Of a stretch of 36,438 bases of DNA, positions 21,119-32,237 are shown one piece after another. Position 1 is the first letter of the stretch; each line of letters begins with the position of its first letter. Origin of the DNA: Conidiobolus incongruus B7586 (lineage: Eukaryota; Entomophthoromycota; Entomophthoromycetes; Entomophthorales; Conidiobolaceae); NCBI GenBank assembly GCA_000697335.1, contig JNEM01008709.1, positions 1 to 36,438 on the forward strand, read 5' to 3'. The position numbers were made by a program, and so were the translations under genes. The notes under the pieces were generated by a model. The model was not told where the DNA came from and made no database searches. It saw only the letters and a list, made by a program, of their open reading frames with translations.

Positions 21119-22284
21119 CTAATGATCCTCTCTCGTATCTCCAGGACAATTTTCGTTCAAATCTTCAGCATTAGAATAGCCATCACCGCACCATAAACAA
21201 TAAAAGTATTTAGACCTTAAATAATGAGTGATTTCTTGTAAATCCTGTGTGACCTATTTTTGTTGTTAGTTAAATATACGTTTATTTGTAATATATTGGT
21301 ATTAGATTTTACCTTTTCAAGATTGGGTTTATTTTTCTCATCTTCACTATCCGAATCGTCGGATTTGTCTTTAGCTAATTTCTTTTCTTTCTCCTTTTCG
21401 ACATCACTCAACTTTGAGAATTGCAACCAAAGTGGATTATCTTCAATACCCTAAATAAAAATTAATACATAGTCACAAAATAATATATTAATAAATTACA
21501 TTCTGTCTATCCAACTGCTCACAAACTGTTCTACTCTTATACAGGTCAGAATTCCTCTGTCCCAACAGAAACTTCTCCCTAGAGTTGGATAAAAATTGGG
21601 TTTGGGAAATCTTTTCGAGAGTTTTCCTTTTGCGTTGTTTAATGACAGTTTGCTCTTGAACTTCGGTTTCAAAACCTAAGCCTTTGTTACCTAAGCGAAT
21701 TGTTAGATTTGTTCCTAAAAAATTTTGTTTTGATTTACCTGAAGGTAAATTAATTTTGATAGGTTCTTGTATGCCTTCTTTTTTCGCGCCTAAACCTTCT
21801 CCAGGTCTAAAAAATTTGATTAATAAATAAAATTAAAAAAAATAAGTATCACCTACTTGTAGCCCATCTTAGCTAATAAATTAAAACCCTTGTTATTACT
21901 ATCAATAGGCTTACTTAGAGTTTTCTGCAGTTGTTCTTTCTCTCGAACCGCAAGCGGTGCAATGTACCCCCACTGTTTCTGTTCTCTCACAGTTTTCACT
22001 CGCTTTTGCGAGTATGACAAACTCGGTTTCTCCACCTTCTTCTCCAACTGTTCTAAATCCATATTTAAATAATCATCCTCCTCATCAGAATAGTTTTGGG
22101 ACGGACGTTTCGTTGTTTGAGTTTCGAATTTTGTCAAGTCCATACTGAGGTAGTCATCTTCATCCTCGTCTTCAAAGCGATTAAATTCTGGTTTGGGGGC
22201 TTTCGATTCGAATTGAGTTAAATCCATATTGAGGTAATCATCCTCTTCGTCACTAGAAACTTGCTGTGATTTTGATTTTGACAT
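21119..22284 (-). CDS. GPATCH11: G-patch domain protein GPATCH11
   Basis: Four minus-strand exons (22284-21857, 21806-21500, 21450-21313, 21253-21119) give 335 residues. The G-patch starts at about residue 132 (NKGFNLLAKMGYKPGEGLG). The C-terminal DUF4187 module contains HYLRSKYFYCLWCG and ends NCPGDTREDH. G-patch proteins bind RNA or activate DEAH helicases. GPATCH11 has also been called CENP-Y. The N-terminus holds three near-copies of an acidic motif of the type DEEDDYLNMDL, where related proteins usually have about one such element. Introns are 49-59 nt. A 24-nt segment at 21715-21738 has a GTAAAT start and TTTAG end like an intron, but is open and in frame, and I treat it as coding. A downstream region of conserved QLD (EQLDRQN) also matches the family. 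Confidence 0.92.
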
Positions 22285-22689
22285 TAATATGGTTTTTATG
22301 GATTATTTAAATTATTAAATCTATATAATTAGCTTTGAAATCTTTAATTCTTTGTTTCAATTTAAATAAAAGTAAGAAGTATTTTTTGAAGTTCAAAGAA
22401 TTTTATATGAATTATCAAATTGAGGACAAATGATTCCTTAATTAGGTAATTGAATATCAAATAAAAAAATTAAAATTAAAATTAGAAAATTAAAGGTGTA
22501 GACGTATCAATGTTTTTGAGAAAAGAAATGAGAAATATATGTATATGTATAAGGGAAATAGAATTAATTTGAGGATATGAATAGGTAAGATAAGCTATAA
22601 TATAAATAATAGAATTTAAAAACAAGGATAGAAATAATAGCTGATAAAATAAATTTTGATCAAAAATCTTTGGTGATATGATAATATTC

Positions 22690-23285
22690 CTGTTGTATTA
22701 TGAATGAAGGTAAAGTATGTCACGGTTATTAGCTCCTTGAGCGTCATCGAGGATACTGACATAGCCATTGTGTAAGCCAGATTGTGAAGCATTGTGCCTA
22801 CAAACTGAGGTAGACTGCCGATGATCAGTTCCCTGGCTATCCGACCATGATTACTGTTGAATGGGGCATTAAAGAGGGCGACTAAATCAGCAGTAGTAGT
22901 GGCAGTGTGAGGATTTGACATGCTAAGAAGGCAGAGTCGCAGAATATCAATAGGAATGGATGCAGACGGATAATAGAATATGTCTCAAGTGAAGCTATAA
23001 GCGGCCCCTTGAGTACGTTTGAGAGCAGGTTTTTAGTAGGGAAATAAGGTTTATTTGTAGAGTAGAATAGAAAGTGTTCTTTTGGATTGAGTGGGAAGGG
23101 TTGGTATAAATAGGCCATTACGGATGAATAGCGTGGTTGTAAGACATATAGATTTTGTGATAGCAAGGGTTTAGAGCCTTATTCATAACTGGTTGAGATT
23201 ATTTATATGGCTTAATTGGGATAATCGGTGATTTGGTAGTGATTTTGAGCGAGAGAAGGTATCCATTAGATAATAAGTGTCACAA
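22690..23285. other. GC-richer stretch of unknown content (possible minus-strand gene or ncRNA)
   Basis: About 600 bp stand out by clearly higher GC than the intergenic DNA around them, much like exons elsewhere. On the minus strand there are several open pieces in different frames: one starting MDTFSRSKSLPNHRL at 23266, one in frame across 23166-22882, and one starting MSNPHTATTTADLVALFN at 22921 and running to 22616. The last is preceded by a strong acceptor-like site (CTTCTTAG at 22930-22923). I could not join them with the GTAA-type short introns used by the neighbours and recognise no family. It could be a spliced or decayed gene, or a structured RNA. Confidence 0.4.
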
Positions 23286-23294
23286 AGTAGAGTA

Positions 23295-23367
23295 GCCTTC
23301 TTGGCTCAGTTGGCAGAGCGTCCGCCTAGTAAGCGGAAGGTCACCAGTTCGATTCTGGTAGAAGGCA
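23295..23367 (+). tRNA. tRNA-Thr (anticodon AGU)
   Basis: This is a 73-nt canonical cloverleaf: acceptor stem GCCTTCT with AGAAGGC (all seven paired), D stem GCTC/GAGC, anticodon stem TCCGC/GCGGA with loop CTAGTAA (anticodon AGT), T stem ACCAG/CTGGT with loop TTCGATT, and discriminator A. There is no intron. A short T run follows at about 23373 for Pol III termination. It lies about 130 bp beyond the 3' end of the farnesyltransferase gene. Confidence 0.97.
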
Positions 23368-23494
23368 ATTTCCTTTTACTTTATTATTTTCATATTGTCC
23401 TTTATTCAATTTTGGTTGAAAAATGCAAATAAGTTTTTTGTACTGATTCTATTGGAATATTGAAAATTGGATGAGTAGGAATCTAAAACTATAG

Positions 23495-24765
23495 TCAATA
23501 ATCTGAATAGATGGATAAAGAATTTTGACTTACTAAAATTTGGTCAGGTTCATCCTTCAATTTCAAAGTTTCTTCAGTAGGCTCCACCTTGTAAAACAAC
23601 CAACTGGGGATACCTTGCGTATTTTGGACTCTAGAATCGATGGTGTAACGATATTGAGAGATTGATAACCCTGATAATACATAACAGGTATGGTAATGAT
23701 CCACAGATTTGCCAGGTTTATCTCTACAACCACCGTATGGACTTTGGCATGCTTTGAGAATGTATTTTTGTAGCATTTCGCGATTCATAATATCTTCATT
23801 GAGATGGAGTAGAGGGAATACACCGCCTACCCAGAAGCAGTAACAGCCATCTACAAGTTTGTTGCAACGACCTTGATAACCTCCTTCCAGTTCCATTTGT
23901 CTATAGGCTGTCCATTTTGCTAAGTGATTCATATCGAGTAAGTGTGAGTCCCCAAGTAAGCGTATGGCTGCTAAACCACAAAAAACATAGCCACCATGAG
24001 CTTCAACACCTGGATAGCAACCAAGGCCTCCATCGAATGTTTGACATCTTGCGATAAACTCGCTAGCATTCTTATATAAGAATTCTGTTGAATAAGTCTT
24101 ACCATTCTCAGTAAATTGCAATTTATCGCAATTCAACAATTTGAGCACTGAAATTGCACAGTAGAGACCTCGAATATCGATTTCACCGCCTACGGACAGA
24201 CGAAAACTACCATCATCTTGCTTGAGTTCCGATATCCACATCATCAATTTTTTCCTATCGATGACATCGTAAGCTTCGACGAGATTAAGACTACAGAGAC
24301 AATGTACTGCTGCATACGTGGATGCTAAATGTGATGTTTGTCCTGGACCTCCGCCAAAACCACCATCGGGGTTTTTACACTTACGAAGGGTTTCAATAGC
24401 TCTTAGTTTGAGCTTGATGTCGATGGGATGTCGGAGTAAGTTCAAACTGTGGATCATCCAGTACGCGAGCCATGGTCGACTTGCGTCCAAACATTCATAA
24501 TGCGATGATAACTTTTCTAAACCCTTGGTTAAATATTCGATATGTTGCTCCCGTTTCAATCTTGGGATAAAATCGGGACGAGCTTTGTATTGACGGTAAA
24601 TTGTATAGAGTACGTCATCCTAACTTCATGGTCAAATAATAGAATATATAAATTTAATAAAATATATACCTGTTGCTCAGAAGTTCGAGTTGGAACTCCG
24701 TCATCTTGTACTTTCCACTCTATCGGTCTGTCATCATCCAATTTTTCTTGAAACATTATTACCAT
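23495..24765 (-). CDS. RAM1: Protein farnesyltransferase beta subunit
   Basis: Exon 1 (24765-24670) and exon 2 (24619-23495), separated by a 50-nt intron, give 406 residues. The protein is the catalytic subunit that, with the alpha subunit, transfers farnesyl to the cysteine of CaaX proteins such as Ras and fungal mating pheromones. The alpha-alpha barrel repeats with GGFGGGPGQ, DGSFR, GGLGCYPG and GGYQGR motifs are all present. Zinc ligands expected from the rat enzyme are visible as Asp289 and Cys291 (LVDGCYCFWVGG) and His342 (VDHYHTCYVLSGLS). The start chosen is the first in-frame ATG (MVIMFQEK); the ATG at 24756 is an alternative. Length is as usual for the family. Confidence 0.96.
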
Positions 24766-25228
24766 TTTATTTTTGTTTTGAATAATCAATTGTTGATTGT
24801 TACTTAGTCAATCCAAAATTTATAGATTGCGAATTGATTAAATTAAATTTGGGACAAGAATAATTAACCTTAGATTCTAATTTAATTCCAAATAAAGTCA
24901 AGCTTTGAATAATGTATTATATTTTATTATATTCCACTTTTTAATTATAAATATCCATACATTTTTAGATTATATATAGATTCAATAATCAATAAATTAT
25001 CTCACATTTCTCGCTAATTGAATATTGATCTTTTAAATAGCATCATAATTGCTGAATATACATAATCCCATAATTTAATTAATACACTTTCTCAATTAGC
25101 CATGATTTAATTTTATCCACTAGTATAACAGATTAGAGTGAGATTTCAAAAACTGTGATCTTATCAGTTAATCAATTGTAAACTCATTTCTTGTTTTTTA
25201 TATTTTAAATCAATAATAAATACATAAA

Positions 25229-25498
25229 ATGGCTGGAGGACGCTGGATGGGTTGGTGGGGACACATGGGTGGCCCCGTCCAAAGAGGTATCGTTACCTAC
25301 ACTCTCTCCCCCTATGAACAACGCGCCTTCGCTGGTGCCTTCCGCAAAGGTTTCTTCAATGTTCTCCGTCGTGTTTCCGCTCAAATTCCCTACATTGCTC
25401 CCGCCGTCGCTTTCGCTTACAGCGTTTACACTCTTGGTAACCAACGTCACGCTTTTTACCAATCTAAGGCTGGTTCTGCTCACGCCGAAGAACACTAA
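25229..25498 (+). CDS. QCR8: Cytochrome b-c1 complex subunit 8
   Basis: This 89-residue single-exon protein matches the QCR8/UQCRQ family, a small inner-membrane subunit of respiratory complex III that sits next to cytochrome b. It shows the family's Gly/Trp-rich start (WMGWWGHMGG), the QRGIVTYTLSPYEQRAFAGA block, then a transmembrane helix (IAPAVAFAYSVYTLG) and a charged tail. Codons are unusually C-rich at third positions for this region, as expected of a highly expressed gene. It shows that the organism has an aerobic respiratory chain, which excludes hydrogenosome-only fungi. Confidence 0.95.
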   Translation: MAGGRWMGWWGHMGGPVQRGIVTYTLSPYEQRAFAGAFRKGFFNVLRRVSAQIPYIAPAVAFAYSVYTLGNQRHAFYQSKAGSAHAEEH

Positions 25499-25509
25499 AT
25501 TTAATTGAA

Positions 25510-27205
25510 CAAAAGGTATACAAACAATCGAATTAATAAATTGTTTTTTATTATTATTTTTTTGGGTTGATATTTTATAGAATATCTAACATTTTTCCTT
25601 TTAGATTCAAACTATTTGTTGGAATTGTAATAAATTGACTCAAATAATTTGGATTTCAACAAATCTTTTTCCTCATCAGAAATTGGTATCCTCATCTTCA
25701 AATCAACCATAGATTATTAGTATCAGCACTTGAAACTTATTCAATTAGATTTAGTTTTGTCAATCTGTGTCAATCTTTTTATTGGTATTTCAAAGAATAA
25801 TTATAAAATAGATAATATTAAAATTAAGTTGATGCAATTTTGAACATCTAAATTATCATAATCACAGTCTAATTGAATATATCTAATTATTACTACCTCT
25901 CTCTTTTCAATTATGTTTTATTATTATATCATTTCTCAGCATATAATATAATCTTTTTCATTCATAATTTCAAATATTAAAATTCATATCTAACAAACAA
26001 CTTGCTCGATTTATAAATTATCATTTTTATATTATTTTATTTTAATAAAATTTACAGCTATTTAACTCGTGATATTTTTCTAATAGTTAAGTGCCATCTA
26101 TATATAATTTTATCGATTAATCATAAATCGATTTTAATATAAATATCTTATTATAAACAATATTAAATTTAGAACCGACTACTTTTCTTTCGAAATATTT
26201 AAAAAGATTGAAAGATGCAAGGAATATTAAATTCAATTCTATGGACTTTATTCTTAAAGTTTTAAGTAATATTCAAAATATACTTAATTCTTGATATTAA
26301 ACTATAATTCAATTTAAAAATTTTTTAAAACATTTTAAATTCTAATAATAATTAATCCTATTTTACAAAATATTATAATTGGGAAAGAAAAATAAAGTAT
26401 TAAATTTATATTTAATAAATAGATTTATCTCATTGTAGATATTCGTATATTAATTATTTCTATATAATAGTAATATCTTAATTCATTATTCAGTTTAGAT
26501 TATTGATTTTTACATCCTTCCAAAATTCCAAAAAAATATATATCACTCTTAACAATTAAAATTATATTCACTTCAGTAAAGATAAAAATAATATATTAAA
26601 ATGCATTTATTATTATATATATTAATCAAATAATAATGATAAGATTAGAGTGAAAATTTAAGTAATATTGCTTGAGATTGGATAATAATTACATCTTAAT
26701 TTTAACGAAATAATAATTAGAATAAATTTAAACCTAAACAAATTCACACAGTATATTTAATTAATAATTAAAATAAATAGTCATTTATGATCAGATTTTA
26801 ATTCTTTTACATCATATTATAATATTGATTTTAAGGGACCAAATCACATTTTGATATTTATATTCGATATATTAGTGTGAACTAATGGAGGTCAGATTAT
26901 ATATCAAAAATTACTGATTACTATTAATATAATAAAACTAATTAGCTTTACAATATTTACATGTTTATGTAATCATTAAATTATATATAACTTATATTAT
27001 TTCCAATAAGTATAAAATAAATCATTTTACCAAATTTTATAAAATTTTCAAAATTGAAGTTATTGAGACTTGAAAAATTAAAAATATAAAATTATTTTTA
27101 AATATTTTTATTTAATGTGAATTTAAATGAATTGAAAAGAAAAATTAAATACTAATAATATACTGTACTGATAATCGGCTAAGGATTTACCAAATTTAGA
27201 TTAGG
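25510..27205. other. AT-rich intergenic region
   Basis: There is no open frame with protein character and no RNA gene I can recognise over 1.7 kb. GC rises only near 27180, where a probable last exon of the next minus-strand gene begins. Confidence 0.6.
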
Positions 27206-27212
27206 GTGTTAG

Positions 27213-29414
27213 TTAAAGGAGGTTTGATTCGAATTGTTGAACTTGGTTTCCGGGATTGGAATCAGCAGTCTCTTTGGATAAGCCTGTGGTTCGAAACAGC
27301 TTTGAAATCGGAGATGGGATGGTTGTAGTTAAAAATATTAGTTGGAGGAATGTATAGGAGGGCAAAAAATGGATGGACGGATGAAAAGATGAAATATTAT
27401 AAACAATCGAATAAAGTATGAATCAAATGAGTGTCTCACATTCAATTCTTCAAAAAATCAAAGATGAAGTGATTATCTTGAATTAAAACATTTTTGATTG
27501 ATTTAATTTTGATATTAATTTTTTGTTTTTCTATATAAAATAATTAGTTAATATTTAAAATTATGTGTTAGCTATTTTGCTTACTTCTTGTTCTTCAAGT
27601 AACTGAGATTGTAAAAATTTTCTTAATTTTTTCTCTTTTTTGAGTTCTTTTTCTAATGTTTCTAATCTCATCAGTAGATGATTGGGGAATTGTTGCGAAT
27701 GAGATGATATGGGTTGGCTGATTTGGGGGATGGGGGATTCTATCGTGTTTTTGTTGGATTTGGGATCTTTGGGGCTGAACATCATTTGTAAACCGCCACC
27801 ATTTGTATTGGCTGGAGGAGAGTGTGATCTTGGTTGACTGATAGTTAGTCTATGATCTTTGGAGGAATTTGTGTTGTTCATTTGAACTTCATCAGAGCTG
27901 CTAGCTCTCAATCGGACTGAGCTTGATTTGAGAACATCGTTAAATTGAGGGTTTTGAGAAGGACTGAAAATAAAAATTAATAAAAATTTCAATCTGAATT
28001 TATGATATCATCGTACTTTGATATTCCAACGGGACTGGGCATCACTTTAGAATTTAAAGTTTGGCTATATCTCGCTTTATTACGGAGAATTTTATTCTAT
28101 AGATCAATTGTTAACAAATATATTAAAAGAGAATTTAAAATCATCTTACTTTGGCTCTCTCTTTATCTTCATTAATTTGTTCGATAAATTTATTTCTAAA
28201 AAATAATTTAATTAATATTGGACAAAAATAATGAATGTAACAGAGTAATAAACTTACTCTAACTCTTGTTTGTCATATCCCAAAGTATTTTCTAAAATTA
28301 AATAAATGATATAAATAAATGATATAAAAGTTATTTTGAAAATATTATTTACCAAATTGTAATAAATCTTGGTTAATAACTTCCAGCTCTTCAATCCATC
28401 TCAAATCAACATCTTGAAACCTTTGCTGAACTATAAAAATAGTTAATAAAAATTAATAATAAAATTGAAACTAGATTACGAGGTTCATGAATGTTAGGTT
28501 TTTGAGGAGCACCGGGAGAAACTTCTTTAGGTTTACTGACTGCGCCTTTCTTCATCTGAGCTTCAGCTTTCACTTTAATAGCTTCCAAAGGGCTTAAATC
28601 GGTGTGGAAATTAATTTCTACGCGACTCGGTTGAGATAATTGAAGAGGTGCGGGCTTTACTATTTCTCGTGAAGTATTTCCTTGAATAGGTGATTTTGAC
28701 TTTTTGGGAGCGACAGTTATTGGTGTGGAATTTATTGCGGGATATTTTGAAATTGAGTCATTATTAAGCTTTGCTGGGGCCATTAGTGAATTTGTTCTAA
28801 TTTTAAAATATTAGTAATTTATGATTACTTAACACTACTAGAAAGTGATTTACCTTCGGGAATTTTGCAATTGCTCCAAAGTTAAATAATTTAAACTTTT
28901 GACATGGTCAATAGGTTCCAATTGCGTTTCTTTAACCATGGTTGTATTAGATCTCATAATATTCTTTGGCAAGGTTAAATATTGAATAGATTTACTAGAA
29001 ACTAAAATTACAGAAAATATTCAATTAATAATTGAATAAACATATCTCGGTTTTAGTGTGGTTATTCAAATTAATTTTAATTAAAATTGGTCAAAAGGGT
29101 AAAGTTAAAGATATCATGGTGAATTTAAATCAAAAATTCAATGTGAATTTGATAAATGTGTGTTAAATCAAATATAAAAATAACTTTAGTGATGGGGAAC
29201 TTAAGTGACTCGAGAATTTACATATATTATCTATTTTGTACTACTTGAACATTTGCGATATATTATCCATAATAATCATAATATGGTGATAATTTAATCT
29301 TTAATTACCTTGTGATTGATTCAAAGACTTGGATTTGGAATGGTGAATGGGATGATGATGTCTTGAAGAAGAAGGTTGGGAGACTTTTCCAACTGGTTCC
29401 GAGGTAAGTAGCAT
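27213..29414 (-). CDS. Hypothetical Ser/Pro/Asn-rich protein with C-terminal coiled coil
   Basis: Eight minus-strand exons join in frame: 29414-29309, 29001-28854, 28796-28480, 28430-28353, 28291-28258, 28195-28150, 28096-28017 and 27963-27561. If exon 8 reads through to its own TAA (27561) the protein has 403 residues. A GTAAGC donor at 27584 could instead splice to an in-frame GC-richer piece (27299-27213), ending FESNLL. Intron 1 is 307 nt; the others between exons 2 and 8 are 49-62 nt. The N-terminus is His/Ser-rich. The middle is disordered and Pro/Lys-rich. Residues about 195-250 form a charged helical stretch (WIEELEVINQDLLQFENTLG). After a Ser/Asn-rich linker there is a strong coiled coil (LETLEKELKKEKKLRKF). 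I do not recognise the family. A scaffold or cytoskeletal role would be a guess. Confidence 0.75.
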
Positions 29415-29449
29415 GCTAAACAAAAATCAAAACAATTATGTGAGCAACG

Positions 29450-31400
29450 TGAGTAAAACTGGCGGGTGATTGAGCAAAAAATCTTTCAATCTTCCAAACC
29501 CTTTTATATATACTCTGAATAAAGTTCATCACATGAAATCCTTGACTTTATTCAGATCATATTGTTATCTAAATATAGTTAAATAGAAGCCGATTCAATA
29601 GTGTGATTCAAGTTTTGAAATTGATGATTGGCTAGAAGTTGAGGATATTCAAGAATTTTATTCTCCATTCAATATATTTTTCAGTTTACATCATAAAATT
29701 TTTGTTTGATTTGATTTGGGTTTAATCTCTGCATAGTATGCTATATTCCTTGTAATTAATCTGATAGCATAACATCAAAGAATTACATGTAAATTATAAA
29801 TAAGTCTAAATCAATTAGCTCAAGGTTCATGTAGTAAACCAATTCATTTTTATCAGTTGTTTTCAAGTCTAGTTTACAAGCCATACTAGTTACTATTTTG
29901 ATTGATAAAATAGGTGATGATTGTTGATTATACCAGTATATTTGATTAATAAAATTAAAAAAAAAATAATTTTTAACCCTTAAATTATCACTAGATGATT
30001 TCATTGATTCATTTGAACTGAATCAGTTTGAATTTTATTCAACAGTATCAATTTAGCTAAAAAATTATTAAAACTTTAGACCATTTGCAACGGAAGCACC
30101 TTAAACTTACAACATCAATTAAAAGTTAATATAACTTGATTCTCTTTTTAACCTTGATGATGTTTATACAGAGTACATGTACAAAAATAAAATGTAAAGA
30201 TGTAACTTTTAATTTAATTCTTTTAAATCATCAAACTATGTTTAAAATTTCTCTTATATATTTCCTAATGGAATATTATGACCAACTACAGGTTTTAAAC
30301 GAAAAAATCATTAAAATTAAATAGTCCTGGTTTAAAAGAATTCCAATAATATTTTAACACCCTTATATTTACTCATAATATTAACGAATAATACAATCCC
30401 TTAATTAAATTACTCATATTTTATATATTCGAGTACCTAGCTGGAATTTTAAAATTTATTGAGGAAATTTGATTAACCAAAATTTCTAAATTTAGTATTC
30501 ATTTGTGATTAGTTACTATTAAGAGCTTTAATTATGAATTTTTTTATTTATTTATTAATTGAATTTATACTTTAATAGATATATTGATAATTATTTTTTT
30601 TAAAAATTTAATAAGTAGTTAATAATCAATAACGTATCTATTTCGCAAAATCCAAAAATATTGAATACCCAATTACAAACAAATCAAATGTAAATTTACA
30701 AATTTGGAAATTTATGAATTAAATTCGATAATTCAAATAATATGAATATAAAATTTTCTGTGAATTAAAAATATTTTATATTTTCATAGCTATATTAATA
30801 AAATCATTGAAATGTAATAAGTAAATTATTAAAATGATTACATTTTGTTTAATGTATTATTTTTGTAATATATCTTTTGTTTGTTATCAATATTATAAAC
30901 ACAACATTTGAATATTGAATTAAAAATAGATAAAATATCATCAATCTTATTTCGCAATAATCAATATTAAAATAAATGCTAAGCTAATTTAAATAAAATA
31001 CCCAATAATAATCTTTGAAACCCTTTTTAAATGATTAAAAAAGTACAATAAAAAATAAATAGCTGGTATGTGGATCTGTTCCCCATAATTGCATAAAAGT
31101 AAATAAACCCTTACAGGTTGTGTATTAATCAAAATTATGTTAAATGATATATATTAGACATCATCATGATATCATTAGAATTGTATTCAATATAAATTTA
31201 ATAATATTCAATAAAAAAATATTAATAGACATAATTATACCAAAGAATATCAGCAACTAAAAATAATAATAATAATAAATAATATTTAACTAAACTTATC
31301 AATTTCAAATCTCTCATTAAATTAAATTTAGCATGTTATGTAATTTACTAAACGTTTCAAAATTATAAAAGATTTAAATAAAAAAGCTTTATAGATGATG
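29450..31400. other. Intergenic region between divergent genes
   Basis: The coiled-coil gene and the secreted-protein gene diverge from this 2 kb region, so it holds both promoters. Minus-strand frames near 29783-30004 show no protein features. No repeat or RNA gene is evident. Confidence 0.5.
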
Positions 31401-31427
31401 ATTTAATCTAACTTTTTGTAAAAAAAT

Positions 31428-32012
31428 ATGATCTTTATTTTATTTTACTTGTTAATTGTTAGTGCTAATATAATAAAGGGATATCAGTTAACTACGGTAA
31501 CATTGCCAAAAGTACAGACTGAAGATAATCAAGTGCATAATTGGGGTAAAATAGAATTTAATTATACAATTAGTGGAACTTCAGCACAGTCGAATCATAC
31601 CAACACAAATAATAATTTGAATCAACAATCTAATAATCAAGCTCAATACAATCGTCAGCAGAATAATCAGGGTGCTAATAGTGGTCAAACTCAATTTCAG
31701 GAGGAACATCACTCTGAATATAGGAATGAACAACAGAAACCAGTGCGTATTGATAGTGGTAGATCCGACTTCCATAATCAAACTCAGTCAAGTTACGATA
31801 ATAGATATTCTTCAAACGTGAGTGAACAAGGCCAAAATAATCAAAATAATCAGTATACGCAAAATAATCAATCTAATAACGATACGAATGTGAGGTACGA
31901 TTGGACCATTAAAGGATATAATGCGACGCAGTGGGGTACACCACCCAAAGATTCTAAATCTAGTGACAAACTTAAAATTTCCAAAATTACACCAATATTT
32001 GTTGAAGGATAA
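31428..32012 (+). CDS. Small secreted Asn/Gln-rich protein
   Basis: This single-exon 194-residue protein starts with a clear signal peptide (MIFILFYLLIVSANIIKGYQ). A central region (about 50-150) is dominated by Asn, Gln and Ser. There is no second membrane segment and no GPI-type hydrophobic tail. About seven N-glycosylation sequons are present (NYT, NHT, NQT, NVS, NQS, NDT, NAT). The two ends flanking the low-complexity core look alike: VHNWGKIEFNYTISG near residue 36 and VRYDWTIKGYNATQWG near residue 154. I know no family. Size, secretion and low complexity are compatible with a wall-associated protein or a host-interaction effector, both inferences. Codons are AT-rich, like the surrounding DNA. 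It converges on the Slm1-like gene 225 bp away. Confidence 0.8.
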   Translation: MIFILFYLLIVSANIIKGYQLTTVTLPKVQTEDNQVHNWGKIEFNYTISGTSAQSNHTNTNNNLNQQSNNQAQYNRQQNNQGANSGQTQFQEEHHSEYRNEQQKPVRIDSGRSDFHNQTQSSYDNRYSSNVSEQGQNNQNNQYTQNNQSNNDTNVRYDWTIKGYNATQWGTPPKDSKSSDKLKISKITPIFVEG

Positions 32013-32237
32013 TAGATTTTAATAATATTATATTAATAATAAATTATAATTAATTGTATATACATATAGAAGTAATAATCATGATTCAGTTAATATTGTG
32101 AAAAATATATGACTATATCCATATTCATCAAACAATGGCGATTTAGAAAATATATACGTTTATTCATATTGATCAAAGTAAGGTAATAATAGAAAATTGA
32201 CAAATGAAAAATATAAAGAATCAGCTATGCTCGCGAG

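Noticed and set aside
25205-25508. Other frames over QCR8, including a Ser/Pro/Leu-rich plus-strand one
   Set aside because: The 89-residue QCR8 frame explains the region fully, and the alternatives share its GC-rich third positions.
26340-26430. Possible further fragment of the TIR-element family
   Set aside because: The resemblance to 680-720 is limited to A/T runs such as AAATAAA and TATTAAATTTATA, and no distinctive block is shared.
29783-30004. 73-codon minus-strand frame starting MKSSSDNLRVKNYF
   Set aside because: It ends in AT-rich DNA, has no neighbours in phase and shows no domain. Its apparent start may not be ATG-driven transcription.
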